From Methylobacterium sp. J-090 (lineage in GTDB: Bacteria > Pseudomonadota > Alphaproteobacteria > Rhizobiales > Beijerinckiaceae): 64,000 bases of DNA. Both the position numbers and the translations under genes were made by a program. Shown here piece by piece: positions 29,180 through 39,361 of this stretch (the first letter of the stretch is position 1; each line of letters opens with the position of its first letter). The notes below the pieces were generated by a model that saw only the letters and a program-made list of their open reading frames with translations, made no database searches and had not been told where the DNA came from. Location: contig NZ_JAKSXV010000096.1 in the NCBI RefSeq assembly GCF_022829345.1, positions 1-64,000 on the forward strand. Reading direction: 5' to 3'.

Positions 29180-30670
29180 TCACATATGCTGATCGGGAAT
29201 CCGGTCCGACTGGGCGAGGTTCGAGAACCGGGTGATGTTGGCGTCGAACTGGAGTTCCACGGTGCCGGTGGGGCCGTGGCGCTGCTTGCCCAGAATCACC
29301 TCGGCCTTGCCGTGGACGCGGTTCATCTCCGCCTCCCAGGCGAAGAACTCCTCGGTGCCCTCGCGCGGCTTCTTGTTGTTGACGTAATATTCCTCGCGAA
29401 ACACGAACATCACCACGTCGGCATCCTGCTCGATGGAGCCCGATTCGCGCAGGTCCGAGAGCTGTGGGCGCTTGTCCTCGCGGTTCTCGACCTGACGCGA
29501 GAGCTGCGACAGGCCGATGATCGGCACAGCGAGTTCCTTCGCCAGCGCTTTCATGCCGGTGGTGATCTCGGTCATCTCCTGCACGCGATTGTCCGAGCGC
29601 TTGCCCGAGCCCGACAGGAGCTGGAGGTAATCGACGATGAGCAGGTCGAGACCCTTCTGGCGCTTCAGGCGCCGGGCGCGCGCTGCGAGCTGGGCGATGG
29701 AGATGCCGCCGGTCTGGTCGATGTAGAACGGGATCGTCTGCATGTCCCGGGCGGCGTCGGTGATCTTGTAGAAGTCCTCCGGGCGGATGTCGCCGCGGCG
29801 GATCTTGTAGGACGGCACGCCGGACTGCTCGGCGATGATACGGGTGGCGAGCTGCTCGGCCGACATTTCGAGGGAGAAGAACCCGACGATGCCGCCGTTC
29901 ACCGTCTTCATGACGCCATCGGCGCCTTTCTCGCCCTTGTAGGCCTTGGCGATGTTGAAGGCGATGTTGGTCACGAGCGAGGTCTTGCCCATGGCCGGGC
30001 GGCCCGCAAGGATGATGAGATCCGACGATTGCAGGCCGCCCATCTTGGCGTCGAGGTCGGACAGACCCGTGGCGATGCCCGAGAGCTTGCCCTCGCGCTG
30101 GTAGGCCTTGGCCGCCATGTCGACGGCGGTGGTGAGCGCCTCGGAGAACTTCTGGAAGCCGCCGTCGTACTTGCCCGATTCGGCGAGCTCGTAGAGGCGG
30201 CGCTCGGTGCCCTCGATCTGGTCGCGGGGCGAGGATTCCACCGGCGCCTCGTAGGCGCCGTTGACGAGGTCCTCGCCGATGGTGATGAGCCGGCGACGGA
30301 TGGCGAGGTCGTAGATGGTGCGGCCGTAATCGCCCGCGTTGATCACCGTGGTCGCCTCGGCCGCGAGGCGGGCGAGGTACTGCATCACCGTCTGGCCGCC
30401 GAGATCGGCGTCGCCGAGATAGGTCTTCAGGGTGATGGGCGTCGCGAGCTTGCCGCCCTTGATGAGCTGCGAGGCCACCTCGAAGATTTTGCGGTGCACA
30501 TCCTCCATGAAGTGTTCGGCGAGGAGAAAATCCGAAATTCGGTAATAAGCGTCGTTGTTGACCAGGATCGCGCCGAGCAGTGCCTGCTCCGCATCGATGT
30601 TGTGCGGCGCGACGCGGAATTCTTGCGTCACCGCCTGCAGATTGGCCGTCAGGGCGTTGGGCAGGGCCAT
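29180..30670 (-). CDS. dnaB: Replicative DNA helicase
   Basis: This hexameric 5'-3' helicase unwinds DNA at the replication fork. The 496-residue protein has the N-terminal domain ([20 protein letters not shown]), a linker, and a RecA-like C-terminal domain with Walker [14 protein letters not shown], Walker [13 protein letters not shown] and [11 protein letters not shown]. The start [20 protein letters not shown] was chosen over a frame extending to 30916 with Arg-rich sequence. It follows rplI, as in many bacteria. No intein was seen. Confidence 0.97.
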   Translation of the reverse strand: MALPNALTANLQAVTQEFRVAPHNIDAEQALLGAILVNNDAYYRISDFLLAEHFMEDVHRKIFEVASQLIKGGKLATPITLKTYLGDADLGGQTVMQYLARLAAEATTVINAGDYGRTIYDLAIRRRLITIGEDLVNGAYEAPVESSPRDQIEGTERRLYELAESGKYDGGFQKFSEALTTAVDMAAKAYQREGKLSGIATGLSDLDAKMGGLQSSDLIILAGRPAMGKTSLVTNIAFNIAKAYKGEKGADGVMKTVNGGIVGFFSLEMSAEQLATRIIAEQSGVPSYKIRRGDIRPEDFYKITDAARDMQTIPFYIDQTGGISIAQLAARARRLKRQKGLDLLIVDYLQLLSGSGKRSDNRVQEMTEITTGMKALAKELAVPIIGLSQLSRQVENREDKRPQLSDLRESGSIEQDADVVMFVFREEYYVNNKKPREGTEEFFAWEAEMNRVHGKAEVILGKQRHGPTGTVELQFDANITRFSNLAQSDRIPDQHM

Positions 30671-30802
30671 GGGCTGACTCGAGGCTCCGACTTTTTCCAA
30701 GCGCGTGGGGATGTGAACGCCCGACCCGCCTTCATTCAGAGGCCGACCATGATCCACCATGGTTAAAGGGCTCTGATCACGACCGGCCGATCCGCGCACG
30801 AA

Positions 30803-30855
30803 TCCGGCAGGAGCCGGACACGCGAACGCCCGCGACTCACGGGAGACGCGGGCGT
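30803..30855 (-). terminator. Two hairpins between rplI and dnaB
   Basis: ACGCCCGCG at 30826-30834 pairs with CGCGGGCGT at 30847-30855 (9-bp stem, 12-nt loop). TCCGGC at 30803-30808 pairs with GCCGGA at 30813-30818. Both fall in the 268-bp gap after rplI. No T-tract follows, so they may be partial terminators or mRNA-stability elements. Confidence 0.5.
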
Positions 30856-30938
30856 CCATGTTGGAACAAACAAGGAACAAGTCAACCCGCAAGGGCCGTC
30901 GCTCCCCGTTCTCCACCGCCCCGAAGGGCCGGTCAGGC

Positions 30939-31502
30939 TTATTCGCGGTCGTCGCCGGCCTCGGCCAGCGCGGCGCCGACTTCCAGGCCGAGGTCGTCGA
31001 GGTTGAACGCCTCGCGCTCGGTGGTGGACTCGCCGCGGGCCTGACGCTCGGCTTCCTCGGGGGAGCGGGCGACGTTGACGGTGACGGTGACCTCGACCTC
31101 GGGGTGCAGCACGACGGGAACGACGTGCAGGCCGAGGGTCTTGATCGGCTGGTTGAGGGCGAACTGATCGCGGCCGACCGAGAAGCCCTCGGCGGTGACG
31201 ACCTCGGCGAGATCGCGGGTGGAGACCGAGCCGTAGAGCACGCCGGTCTCGCCCGACTGGCGGATCAGCACGAAGCTCTTGCCCTCAAGGGTCTCGGCGA
31301 CGGTCTGGGCCTCGGACTTCTTCTCGAGATTGCGGGCCTCGAGCTGGGCGCGCTGGGTCTCGAAGTGCTTCTTGTTGCCGGCGGTGGCGCGCAGGGCCTT
31401 GCCGCGGGCCAGCAGGAAGTTGCGGGCGTAGCCCGGCTTGACGTTCACGGTCTCGCCCATCTGGCCGAGCTTGGCGACGCGCTCGAGGAGGATGACTTCC
31501 AT
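30939..31502 (-). CDS. rplI: 50S ribosomal protein L9
   Basis: The 187-residue protein begins [20 protein letters not shown], the conserved N-terminal domain that binds 23S rRNA. It has the long connecting helix and a C-terminal domain with [20 protein letters not shown]. An acidic C-terminal extension of about 35 residues ([20 protein letters not shown] onward) exceeds the E. coli length of 149. It belongs to the rpsF-rpsR-rplI operon. Confidence 0.97.
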   Translation of the reverse strand: MEVILLERVAKLGQMGETVNVKPGYARNFLLARGKALRATAGNKKHFETQRAQLEARNLEKKSEAQTVAETLEGKSFVLIRQSGETGVLYGSVSTRDLAEVVTAEGFSVGRDQFALNQPIKTLGLHVVPVVLHPEVEVTVTVNVARSPEEAERQARGESTTEREAFNLDDLGLEVGAALAEAGDDRE

Positions 31503-31562
31503 GGGTTTAGTCCTTCGGTTGGGGTTGGGATGGAGGCTGCCGATGGTCGTCGGCTGCGGGGC

Positions 31563-32585
31563 TCAAAGTCGCCCGGACGCGTCCTTGGGACGGCGCCGGT
31601 CGAGGGCGGTGTCGGCGATGCCGAACAGGGTCAGGGCCACGAAGGCGATGCCCTGGGTGACGAACAGGATGAGGTAAAGGCCGAGCAGCAAGGCGAGGCG
31701 CCCGGGCCGACCGCGACTGCGGTCATGGAAGGCAGCGAGGCCCTGGATCGCGAAGGCCGCGCTGAGGGCGCCGGCCAAGGCCACGCCGAGGACACCGGGA
31801 TAACCTGGCACGAAGGTCAGCACGAGGGCGACGGCGAGGATGCCGAGGACCCGGCGCGGCATCCGCGTGGACGGCAGGTCAGGCCAGGGCCGCGGCAGAC
31901 GGCCCGACACCTTCACGATTCTGGCGGCGGCCCAGAGGTAGAACACGAGGAGGACGGCCAAACCCTGTGCGGCGAGCCCCGGCGCGACGCGCGCCAGCGC
32001 GTCGGAGACATCATCCTTCAGGGTGTCGTCGGTCCTGCTCGGGTCACGCTGGCCCGTATCGGATTTCGATCCATCCGGATTGGTCGTGTCGGGGGCGGGC
32101 TGGGTTGGAGCCGGCGCAGCCGCGCGTCCCTGCGTCTGGATCTTCACGATGGAGCGCGTCATGTCGCGCAACTGCGTGTGGAAGGTCTCGTAGTTCGGCG
32201 CCGCGATGACCGCGATGGCGACGAAGGCGAGGCCGGCCGTGCCTGCGGTCCAGGCCAGAAGCCGGCCGGTCGGGTACCATTCCATGGTACCGTCGGTGCC
32301 GGGGCGGCCGAGAAGCGCGAGGTAGGCGAGCCACCAGGCGGGGAGGGCGAGATAGGCGAGGAAGCCCAGGCCCAGGAAAGGTTGAACCACGAGGGCGAGG
32401 GCGAGGCTGCCCGAAATCGCCGAGACGAGGGCGGCCTTATGGCTCCAGCCGAGCCCCACGATGAGGATCGGGAGCGGGGCGAGCAGGTAGAGGATGATGG
32501 CAAGCGTCGTCGCCTTCAGCAGTACGCCGAAGAGGAGGGCCGAGACCATGCCCGCGCCGATGCCGATTCCGAGAAACTGACCCAT
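31563..32585 (-). CDS. DUF2232 membrane protein
   Basis: The 340-residue protein has eight or so hydrophobic segments and a central polar loop (residues about 150-195) rich in Pro, Thr and Asp. The DUF2232/YybS-like family is usually encoded next to rpsR and rplI in alphaproteobacteria, as here. Its function is unknown. The gap to rplI is 60 bp. Confidence 0.85.
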   Translation of the reverse strand: MGQFLGIGIGAGMVSALLFGVLLKATTLAIILYLLAPLPILIVGLGWSHKAALVSAISGSLALALVVQPFLGLGFLAYLALPAWWLAYLALLGRPGTDGTMEWYPTGRLLAWTAGTAGLAFVAIAVIAAPNYETFHTQLRDMTRSIVKIQTQGRAAAPAPTQPAPDTTNPDGSKSDTGQRDPSRTDDTLKDDVSDALARVAPGLAAQGLAVLLVFYLWAAARIVKVSGRLPRPWPDLPSTRMPRRVLGILAVALVLTFVPGYPGVLGVALAGALSAAFAIQGLAAFHDRSRGRPGRLALLLGLYLILFVTQGIAFVALTLFGIADTALDRRRPKDASGRL

Positions 32586-32709
32586 CGATCCCGCTGTCCC
32601 ACTGTCCCGATACGGGCAGGGTTAGAGGCGAACCACATCGCCCCAACGACTCCCGGCCCTCACCATCGAAGGCCGGTACGAAAACCATACCGTCGCGGTT
32701 GCGACGGAC

Positions 32710-32738
32710 GCCTCGGTCCGGCGGAGCCGGACCGAGGC
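32710..32738 (-). terminator. Strong 13-bp hairpin after rpsR
   Basis: GCCTCGGTCCGGC at 32710-32722 and GCCGGACCGAGGC at 32726-32738 form a perfect 13-bp stem with a 3-nt loop, 8 bp beyond the rpsR stop. No T-tract follows on the minus strand. It may attenuate transcription so that S6 and S18 are made in excess of downstream products. Confidence 0.65.
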
Positions 32739-32746
32739 AGCGTGAA

Positions 32747-33037
32747 CTACTTGATCACGTAGGGCAGGAAGCCGAGGAAACGGGCGCGCTTGATCGCCTG
32801 GGCGAGCTCGCGCTGCTTCTTGGCGGAGACCGCCGTGATGCGCGACGGCACGATCTTGCCGCGCTCGGAGACGTAGCGCGACAGGAGCTTGACGTCCTTG
32901 TAGTCGATCTTGGGCGCGTTCGCGCCCGAGAACGGGCAGGTTTTGCGACGACGGAAGAAGGGACGGCGTCCGCCGCCCGCACCACCACCACCGCCACCAG
33001 CGGCAGGAGCCGCACCGGGTCCAGCACCAAATGCCAT
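32747..33037 (-). CDS. rpsR: 30S ribosomal protein S18
   Basis: The 96-residue protein ends with the conserved S18 domain ([20 protein letters not shown], then [20 protein letters not shown]). A Gly/Ala-rich N-terminal extension of about 22 residues precedes it, as seen in related species. It starts 3 bp after the rpsF stop, so it is translationally linked with rpsF. Confidence 0.97.
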   Translation of the reverse strand: MAFGAGPGAAPAAGGGGGGAGGGRRPFFRRRKTCPFSGANAPKIDYKDVKLLSRYVSERGKIVPSRITAVSAKKQRELAQAIKRARFLGFLPYVIK

Positions 33038-33040
33038 GGC

Positions 33041-33520
33041 TTAAGCCTCCCCGCCGAAGTTGCGCTCGGGACGGTCACCCCGATCCCCACGGTCGCCGCG
33101 ATCACCCCGATCGCGGTCGCCACCGAATCCACCGCCGCCACCGAAGCCCTCGTCGTCACGACGACGGCCGCGCTCGCGATCCTTGCGGTCGTCGCGGTCG
33201 CGCTTCTGCATCATCGCCGACGGCTCGGACTCGAGCTCCTCGACGCGGACGGTCATGAAGCGCAGGACGTCCTCGGAGATCTGCATCTGACGCTCCATCT
33301 CGGCGAGGGCCGCCGGGGGGGCGTCGACGTTGAGGAGCGTGAAATGCGCCTTGCGGTTCTTCTTGATGCGGTAGGCGAGGGACTTCACGCCCCACATCTC
33401 GATCTTCTCGACTTTGCCGCCATTGGCTTCGATGACGCCCTTGTAGGTCTCGACCATGGTCTCGACCTGCTGGGTCGTCACGTCCTGGCGCGCCAGGAAG
33501 ACGTGTTCGTAAAGAGGCAT
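33041..33520 (-). CDS. rpsF: 30S ribosomal protein S6
   Basis: The 159-residue protein starts [20 protein letters not shown], the S6 ferredoxin-like fold that binds 16S rRNA together with S18. After residue 100 it has a low-complexity tail of Arg, Asp and Gly with a GDR tripeptide repeat ([20 protein letters not shown]). Such tails are common in alphaproteobacterial S6. It is the first gene of the rpsF-rpsR-DUF2232-rplI-dnaB run. Confidence 0.97.
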   Translation of the reverse strand: MPLYEHVFLARQDVTTQQVETMVETYKGVIEANGGKVEKIEMWGVKSLAYRIKKNRKAHFTLLNVDAPPAALAEMERQMQISEDVLRFMTVRVEELESEPSAMMQKRDRDDRKDRERGRRRDDEGFGGGGGFGGDRDRGDRGDRGDRGDRPERNFGGEA

Positions 33521-33845
33521 TTACGGGCCCTTCATATCCAAAGGGACCCGACGGCACTGATGTGCTGGAAGAGAAGCGTCGGGCCGGTTCGTACGCAATT
33601 CACCCGGCGCCAAGCCCTTCGAGCCGTTTGAAGGCCCGAGCGGTTGATCGAAGGCGGAGACACGGGACGACGGGAAACACCCCTCTCAGGATGTTTCCCT
33701 GCGCCGAGCGAGTCGGCACCGTCCGTTCAGCCCCCAGCCGGAGCGAACGCGAGGGGTGGCGGATAAACGAGTTATTCGGGATTGGCAAGGCAGCGCTCGC
33801 TCGGCTCGAAGGAACGGGCGAACGTTCGACGCATGTTGCCGGAGC
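33521..33845 (-). promoter_or_regulatory. Leader and promoter region of rpsF; possible SD-masking hairpin
   Basis: This 325-bp gap separates rpsF from the mgtC-like gene. On the minus strand the rpsF ribosome-binding sequence GAAGGG (seven bases before the ATG) lies in a hairpin at 33525-33549, whose arms read GGGTCCCTT and AAGGGCCC with one mismatch or bulge. A CCG triplet lies just upstream. Leaders bound by the S6:S18 complex use a bulged CCG hairpin, so autoregulation is possible, but the consensus fold was not confirmed. Confidence 0.4.
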
Positions 33846-34550
33846 TCAGGTCTCTGAGGCGCGCCCGACGGTTTCTCGATGGACGGTCTCGACGCTCTCG
33901 ACCGCTTCGTGCCGGCGCAGGCGCCCGGTCAGCGCGTCGACGGCGGTGCGATCCACGTGCACGAGGCAGAGCGCGATCTCGTCGGCGGCCTCTCCCGCCC
34001 GCTGCCGGATCACAATCTGTCTCAGCTTCGACGCGCAGGGTCCGGCAAGGTCTCGCAAGGTCTCGATCGTCAGGACGCCGTGCTGCGCGACGATGCGCAG
34101 ATCGTGCTTCTGGCGTCGCTCGCGATAGCGCTCTTCGATCGGCTTCATACCGGCGAGGATGCCGAGCACGATGGCGGTGGCGGCGATGGCGGGTACGTAG
34201 AGCCCACCACCGGAAGCGAGGCCGATGGCAGCCACCGCCCACAGACTGGCGGCGGTGGTGAGGCCCTTCACGACCTCGCCACGCAGAAGAATCGTGCCGG
34301 CGCCGAGGAAGCCGATGCCGGAGACCACCTGGGCGGCGACGCGTGACGGATCGAGCGTCACGTTCGGCCGTCCGAGGATGTCCGCGAACCCGAAGGCCGA
34401 GACGATCATCAGAAGGCAGGAACCGACGCACACCAGCATGTGCGTTCGCATGCCGGCTGCCCAGACCAGTCGCTCGCGCTCGAAGCCGATGATGCTGCCG
34501 AGGAGGGCCGCCACGAGCAGACGGCCGACCATGTCGAAATTGCTCAGCAT
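33846..34550 (-). CDS. MgtC/SapB-family membrane protein
   Basis: The 234-residue protein has the MgtC signature LLVAALLGSIIGFERE and GMRTHMLVCVGSCLLMIVSA, then VVSGIGFLGAGTILLRGEVV and a fifth membrane segment. The C-terminal soluble domain of about 90 residues resembles an ACT-like fold. MgtC proteins relate to Mg2+-limited growth and ATP synthase control. Only the family can be asserted. Confidence 0.9.
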   Translation of the reverse strand: MLSNFDMVGRLLVAALLGSIIGFERERLVWAAGMRTHMLVCVGSCLLMIVSAFGFADILGRPNVTLDPSRVAAQVVSGIGFLGAGTILLRGEVVKGLTTAASLWAVAAIGLASGGGLYVPAIAATAIVLGILAGMKPIEERYRERRQKHDLRIVAQHGVLTIETLRDLAGPCASKLRQIVIRQRAGEAADEIALCLVHVDRTAVDALTGRLRRHEAVESVETVHRETVGRASET

Positions 34551-34586
34551 GGCGGCACGCTCGCCGTACTCAAGCCACCGGTCGAG

Positions 34587-34850
34587 CTACTTGTCCGGCT
34601 TCTCCGATAGGAGTGCGCCGGTCTTCGGGTCGGCATGGAACTGCATCTTCACGCCGTTCTTCATGCCCTCACCCTCCCAGTGGCCATCATCGGCTTCGAA
34701 CTCGGTGATGCTGGTGTAGCCCGACGCCATCAGCTTCTGCTTCACCTGATCGGCGGGCATCCAATCGGCCCCGGGCTGGTCGGCGAACGCGACGGTCGAT
34801 GCGGTGCAGGCGAGGGCGAACGCGACAGCGACGGGGATTAGGCGTGACAT
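34587..34850 (-). CDS. Secreted PepSY-domain protein
   Basis: The 87-residue protein has a signal peptide ([21 protein letters not shown]) and one PepSY-like domain: [20 protein letters not shown], then [20 protein letters not shown] and [10 protein letters not shown]. Single-domain PepSY proteins are periplasmic and of unknown function. GGAG six bases upstream supports the ATG at 34850 over the ATG at 34862. Confidence 0.85.
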   Translation of the reverse strand: MSRLIPVAVAFALACTASTVAFADQPGADWMPADQVKQKLMASGYTSITEFEADDGHWEGEGMKNGVKMQFHADPKTGALLSEKPDK

Positions 34851-34922
34851 CGTAAACTCCATGAGCCGGCAAAAAATCTCTTTGGCGTTAACAGCGATGC
34901 CAAAGGCCAGTTCCCCTGCGCC

Positions 34923-35294
34923 CTATCGGATCGAACGCGCGATGGCCTGCTGAATGCCCAGGATGTCAGCGCCGCGCTTGAGGGTCTTCTGGATCGGCTC
35001 GCGGCCGGACACCCAGATCTTGAGTTCCGAATCGAGGTCGAAGCTGCCCGCCGTCTCCACCGAGAAGCAGGTGATCGCCCGATAGGGCACGGTCATGTAC
35101 TGGATCTTGCGGCCGGTGATGCCCTGCTTGTCCACGAGGATCAGGCGCCGGTCGGTGAAGACGATGAGGTCACGGATGAGCCGGAATGCGACCTGCACGC
35201 TTTCGCCTTCCGTGAGGATGCCGGCGAGCTGTCCGTTGACCTCCGCCGCCGAGAGGTCGCTGCCGTGGCCGAGCAGGCCGTCGAGAAATCCCAT
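34923..35294 (-). CDS. Bacterial PH-domain protein
   Basis: The 123-residue protein matches the YvbH-type PH domain (PF08000): [40 protein letters not shown] and [20 protein letters not shown]. No signal or membrane segment is visible. Function is unknown. Confidence 0.88.
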   Translation of the reverse strand: MGFLDGLLGHGSDLSAAEVNGQLAGILTEGESVQVAFRLIRDLIVFTDRRLILVDKQGITGRKIQYMTVPYRAITCFSVETAGSFDLDSELKIWVSGREPIQKTLKRGADILGIQQAIARSIR

Positions 35295-35409
35295 CGCGTG
35301 CCGTATCCCCGTTCGCGTTCGTCGCGCCTATGTAAGGACGAGGCCGGCCGGGTGAAACGACCGGGCGTGACGATCCCGGACGGGATCGGGTTTGGAGTCC
35401 GCGCGAACC

Positions 35410-36168
35410 ATGTCCCTTCGTTCCTTGCGTCTCGGCGTGAACATCGACCACGTCGCCACCGTGCGCAACGCCCGGGGTGGCGCCCATCCCGATCCGATCC
35501 GGGCGGCGCGGATGGCCGTCGCGGCGGGGGCCGACGGCATCACCGCACACCTGCGCGAGGACCGGCGTCACATCCGCGACGCCGACATGGAGACCCTCGC
35601 CCGGGTCCTCACCGTGCCCCTCAATTTCGAGATGGCGGCCACCGACGAGATGATCGCCCTGGCGATCCGCCTGAGGCCCCATGCCGCCTGCCTCGTGCCG
35701 GAGAAGCGCGAGGAGCGCACCACGGAGGGCGGCCTCGACATCGTCGGGGGGCACGATCACCTCGCGCCGCGCGTCGCGGCCCTGGGGAGGGGCGGGCTGC
35801 GCGTCTCCCTGTTCGTCGAGCCCGACGTTTCGGTCATGGACGCGGCCCACCGCCTCGGCGCCCCCGTGGTCGAACTTCACACCGGCACCTATTGCGAGGC
35901 GGTTGCGGCCGGAGACGCCTCCCGTGTCGAGACCGAACTTGCCCGGATCGCCCGGGCTGCTGCATACGGCGCCGGTCTCGGACTCGAGATCCATGCCGGC
36001 CATGGCTTGGCCCTGGACAGCGTCGGTCCGGTCGCGGCCTTGCCCGAGATCGCCGAACTCAACATCGGCCACGCCCTCATCGGCGAGGCGATCTTCTCGG
36101 GGTTGGACCGGGCCGTGCGCGACATGCGGGCGGCCATGGACCGCGCCCGTCGGGCAAGCATCGCATGA
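35410..36168 (+). CDS. pdxJ: Pyridoxine 5'-phosphate synthase
   Basis: It condenses 3-amino-1-hydroxyacetone phosphate with deoxyxylulose phosphate, the last step of the DXP-dependent vitamin B6 pathway. The 252-residue TIM barrel has the family start [18 protein letters not shown], the [13 protein letters not shown] motif and [12 protein letters not shown]. The ATG at 35410 fits homology; an upstream start adds six residues. It overlaps acpS by ATGA. Confidence 0.97.
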   Translation: MSLRSLRLGVNIDHVATVRNARGGAHPDPIRAARMAVAAGADGITAHLREDRRHIRDADMETLARVLTVPLNFEMAATDEMIALAIRLRPHAACLVPEKREERTTEGGLDIVGGHDHLAPRVAALGRGGLRVSLFVEPDVSVMDAAHRLGAPVVELHTGTYCEAVAAGDASRVETELARIARAAAYGAGLGLEIHAGHGLALDSVGPVAALPEIAELNIGHALIGEAIFSGLDRAVRDMRAAMDRARRASIA

Positions 36169-36578
36169 TCCTCGGCATCGGCTCGGACCTCTGCGACATC
36201 CGCCGCATCGAACGTTCCCTCGAACGCTACGGCGCGCGTTTCACCCACCGGGTCTTCACCGATGCCGAGCGGGCGAAGTGCGACGCCCGCGCCGCCCGCG
36301 CGCCCTCCTACGCCCGGCGCTTCGCCGCGAAGGAGGCCTGCGCCAAGGCGCTGGGCACGGGCCTGAGCCAGGGCGTGTTCTGGCGCGACATGGAAGTGGT
36401 GAACCTCCCCGGCGGCCGCCCGACCCTTCATCTCACCGGCGGGGCCGCGACCCACCTCGCCGCGATGACACCAGCGGGCCATGCCATCAGGGTCCACATC
36501 ACCCTCACGGACGATCCGCCGATGGCTCAGGCCTTCGTAATCATCGAGGCGGTGCCGCTCGGCACGCCTCGGGATTAG
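36165..36578 (+). CDS. acpS: Holo-[acyl-carrier-protein] synthase
   Basis: It transfers 4'-phosphopantetheine from CoA to acyl carrier protein. The 137-residue protein starts [20 protein letters not shown] with the Mg-binding Asp, and has [20 protein letters not shown] with the second conserved acidic motif. The start overlaps the pdxJ stop as ATGA. The order pdxJ-acpS-lepB-rnc-era is conserved. Confidence 0.96.
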   Translation: MILGIGSDLCDIRRIERSLERYGARFTHRVFTDAERAKCDARAARAPSYARRFAAKEACAKALGTGLSQGVFWRDMEVVNLPGGRPTLHLTGGAATHLAAMTPAGHAIRVHITLTDDPPMAQAFVIIEAVPLGTPRD

Positions 36579-36695
36579 TCGGCAGGCCCCTCGCGTTGCG
36601 GCGCCTCCTCGCATGGTCTATGCCGCCGCTCGACCGTCGATGACGGACGGGGCCTGGATTGCGGCCTTCCGTGTCGGACCGGAGAGGCCAGCCAG

Positions 36696-37496
36696 ATGGA
36701 ACGTGCCCGCGTGGACCACCAGACGAAGCATGACCTGAAGGCGGCCGAGACCGGCACCTGGGCCAGCATCAAGGAAACCCTGAAGGTCGGCGGCCAGGCG
36801 CTGCTCATCGCCCTCGTGGTGCGGACATTGCTGTTCCAGCCGTTCAACATTCCGTCGGGTTCGCTCGTGCCGACACTCCTTATCGGTGACTACCTGTTCG
36901 TCTCGAAATATTCCTACGGCTATTCGAAATACTCCCTGCCGCTGAGCGAGTATCTGCCGTTCACGGCGGACGGCCGGGTCTGGGCGGCGACGCCGAAGCG
37001 CGGCGACATCGCGGTGTTCAAGCTGCCCAAGGACAACGCCACCGACTATATCAAGCGCGTCATCGGTCTGCCCGGCGACAAGATTCAGATGAAGTCCGGC
37101 CTGCTCTACATCAATGACGTGCCGGTCAAGCGCGAGAAGATCGCGCCCTTCGAGACCACCGGCCCCTACGGCGAGCAGGCGAAAGCCGAGCAGTACCTCG
37201 AGACCCTGCCGGGCGGCGTCACCCACAAGGTGATCGAGCGCGACGGCGACAACGGCTATTGGGACAACACCGAGCCCTACACCGTGCCGGAAGGGCGGTT
37301 CTTCATGATGGGCGACAACCGCGACAACTCGACGGATTCGCGCGATCTCGCCAATGTCGGCTTCGTGCCGTTCGAGAACTTCGTCGGCCGGGCGGAGATG
37401 ATCTTCTTCTCCATCGACGAGGGCACGCCGGCGTGGCAGATCTGGAATTGGCCGGCGAAGGTCCGCTGGGGCCGTCTGTTCACCACCATTCACTAG
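36696..37496 (+). CDS. lepB: Signal peptidase I
   Basis: It removes signal peptides from exported proteins at the inner membrane. The 266-residue protein has one N-terminal membrane segment at about residues 31-48, the catalytic Ser56 in IPSGSLVPTL and the catalytic Lys120 in YIKRVIGLPGD. Box E is GDNRDNSTDSR. The residue after the nucleophile is Leu rather than Met, a common alphaproteobacterial variant. Confidence 0.96.
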   Translation: MERARVDHQTKHDLKAAETGTWASIKETLKVGGQALLIALVVRTLLFQPFNIPSGSLVPTLLIGDYLFVSKYSYGYSKYSLPLSEYLPFTADGRVWAATPKRGDIAVFKLPKDNATDYIKRVIGLPGDKIQMKSGLLYINDVPVKREKIAPFETTGPYGEQAKAEQYLETLPGGVTHKVIERDGDNGYWDNTEPYTVPEGRFFMMGDNRDNSTDSRDLANVGFVPFENFVGRAEMIFFSIDEGTPAWQIWNWPAKVRWGRLFTTIH

Positions 37497-37510
37497 GGCG
37501 ATTGCGAACC

Positions 37511-38305
37511 GTGGACGAAGAGGCGCGTCCTTCCAGCCGGGCGCGGCGCGCGCCCCGTCCGAAGCCCGGCCTCGCCGTGCTCGAAGCCGCGATCGGTCAT
37601 GCCTTCGCCGACCAGACCCTGCTGACCCTGGCGCTGACCCATGTCAGCAAGGCCGGCGGCAACGGCCGGCTCGGCAGCTACCAGCGCCTGGAATTCCTCG
37701 GCGACCGTGTGCTCGGCCTCGCCATCGGCGATCTCCTCTACGCGGCCTTTCCGGGCGCCGACGAGGGCGACCTGTCGCGGCGCCTCGCCGGCCTCGTCCG
37801 GCGCGAGACCTGCGCGGCCGTCGCCACCGCCTGGGATGTCGGCCCGCACCTGCTCCTCGGCCCCGGCGAGGTCCAGAGCGGCGGGCGCCGCAACCAGACC
37901 ATCCTGGCCGATGCCTGCGAATCGATCCTCGGCGCCGTGTTCCTCGACGCCGGCTACGCCAAGGCCAGGACAATCGTCGAGGCGGCCTTCACACCGGGCG
38001 TCGACACGGCCGCCCCGCGCGGGCGCGACGCCAAGTCGTCCCTGCAGGAATGGGCCATGGGCCGGGGCCTGCCGATCCCCGCCTACGAAGTGGTGGAGCG
38101 CTCCGGCCCCGACCACGCCCCCGTATTCCGCATCGCCGCCCGGGTCGAAGGCTTCGCGCCCGGCTTCGGCACGGGCCCGTCGAAACGCCTCGCCGAGCAG
38201 GAGGCCGCCCGCCTCGTGCTAGAGCGCGAGGTGCTCGGTCAGACTCCCACCCCAACCATGGAGACGTCGGCGGACGTCCGCGAAGGAAATTCCTCCGATG
38301 TCTGA
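37511..38305 (+). CDS. rnc: Ribonuclease III
   Basis: It cleaves double-stranded RNA in rRNA maturation and mRNA decay. The 264-residue protein has the catalytic signature QRLEFLGDRVLGLAIGDLLY, the second acidic site DACESILGAVFLDAGYAKAR and a C-terminal dsRNA-binding domain with KSSLQEWAMGRGLPIPAYEV. The GTG at 37511 was chosen; a TTG at 37502 is also in frame. The 3' end overlaps era by 8 bp. Confidence 0.93.
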   Translation: MDEEARPSSRARRAPRPKPGLAVLEAAIGHAFADQTLLTLALTHVSKAGGNGRLGSYQRLEFLGDRVLGLAIGDLLYAAFPGADEGDLSRRLAGLVRRETCAAVATAWDVGPHLLLGPGEVQSGGRRNQTILADACESILGAVFLDAGYAKARTIVEAAFTPGVDTAAPRGRDAKSSLQEWAMGRGLPIPAYEVVERSGPDHAPVFRIAARVEGFAPGFGTGPSKRLAEQEAARLVLEREVLGQTPTPTMETSADVREGNSSDV

Positions 38306-39275
38306 TCCCGATTTCGAGACCGACCACGACGACGACGATCTGCCGCCCCTGGTGCCGCTGCCGTCGGCGCCGATGCCGGAGAATACCACTGCGGGCTTCG
38401 TCGCCCTCATCGGCATCCCGAACGCCGGCAAGTCGACCCTGCTCAACAGCCTCGTCGGTACCAAGGTCTCCATCGTCTCCCGCAAGGTGCAGACGACGCG
38501 CGCGCTCGTGCGCGGCATCGTCATGGAGGGCGCGGCGCAGATCATCCTCGTCGACACCCCCGGCATCTTCGCCCCGAAGCGCCGGCTCGACCGCGCCATG
38601 GTCCATTCCGCCTGGAGCGGCGCGTCGGACGCCGACGCCGTGTGCCTGCTCATCGATGCCCGCAAGGGCGTCTCCGACGAGGTCGAGGCGATCCTCGCCA
38701 AGCTCCCCGACGTGAAGCGCCCGAAGGTCTTGATCCTCAACAAGATCGACCTGATCCCCCGCGACCGCCTGCTGGCGCTCGCCGCCTCGCTCAACGAGCG
38801 CATCGCCTTCACCCACACCTTCATGATCTCGGCGCTTAACGGCGACGGCATCGACGTGCTGAAGGCGACGCTCGCCGGCATGATGCCCAAAAGTCCGTGG
38901 CTCTACCCCGAGGATCAGGTCTCGGATGCCCCCATCCGCATTCTGGCGGCGGAGATCACCCGCGAAAAACTCTACGATCGTCTGCACGAGGAACTGCCCT
39001 ACCGCTCAACCGTGGAGACCGACCAGTGGCAGGTGCGGACCGACGGATCTGTGCGCATCGAGCAGACCATCTTCGTCGAGCGCGAGAGCCAGCGCTCCAT
39101 CGTGCTCGGCAAGGGCGGCCAGACCATCAAGGCCATCGGCCAGGCGGCGCGGCGCGAGATCGCCGAGGCCGCCGAGCAGACGGTCCACCTGTTCCTGCAC
39201 GTGAAGGTGCGCGAGAACTGGGCCGACGATCCGGCGCGCTACCGCGAGATGGGCCTGGAGTTTCCGCGCGGTTAG
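38298..39275 (+). CDS. era: GTPase Era
   Basis: This GTPase couples 16S rRNA maturation to 30S assembly. The 325-residue protein has G1 [21 protein letters not shown]3 DTPGIF and G4 NKIDL. A C-terminal KH domain carries IVLGKGGQTIKAIGQAARRE. An N-terminal extension of about 30 residues is Asp/Pro-rich. Confidence 0.97.
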   Translation: MSDPDFETDHDDDDLPPLVPLPSAPMPENTTAGFVALIGIPNAGKSTLLNSLVGTKVSIVSRKVQTTRALVRGIVMEGAAQIILVDTPGIFAPKRRLDRAMVHSAWSGASDADAVCLLIDARKGVSDEVEAILAKLPDVKRPKVLILNKIDLIPRDRLLALAASLNERIAFTHTFMISALNGDGIDVLKATLAGMMPKSPWLYPEDQVSDAPIRILAAEITREKLYDRLHEELPYRSTVETDQWQVRTDGSVRIEQTIFVERESQRSIVLGKGGQTIKAIGQAARREIAEAAEQTVHLFLHVKVRENWADDPARYREMGLEFPRG

Positions 39276-39361
39276 GCATCGGCTATCACTGGCCCGTTCA
39301 GGCCACCCGTCACGCTCAATGCCGTCGAGGCGCGCGCGCCGTCGCGCCGGATCGTAGTATC

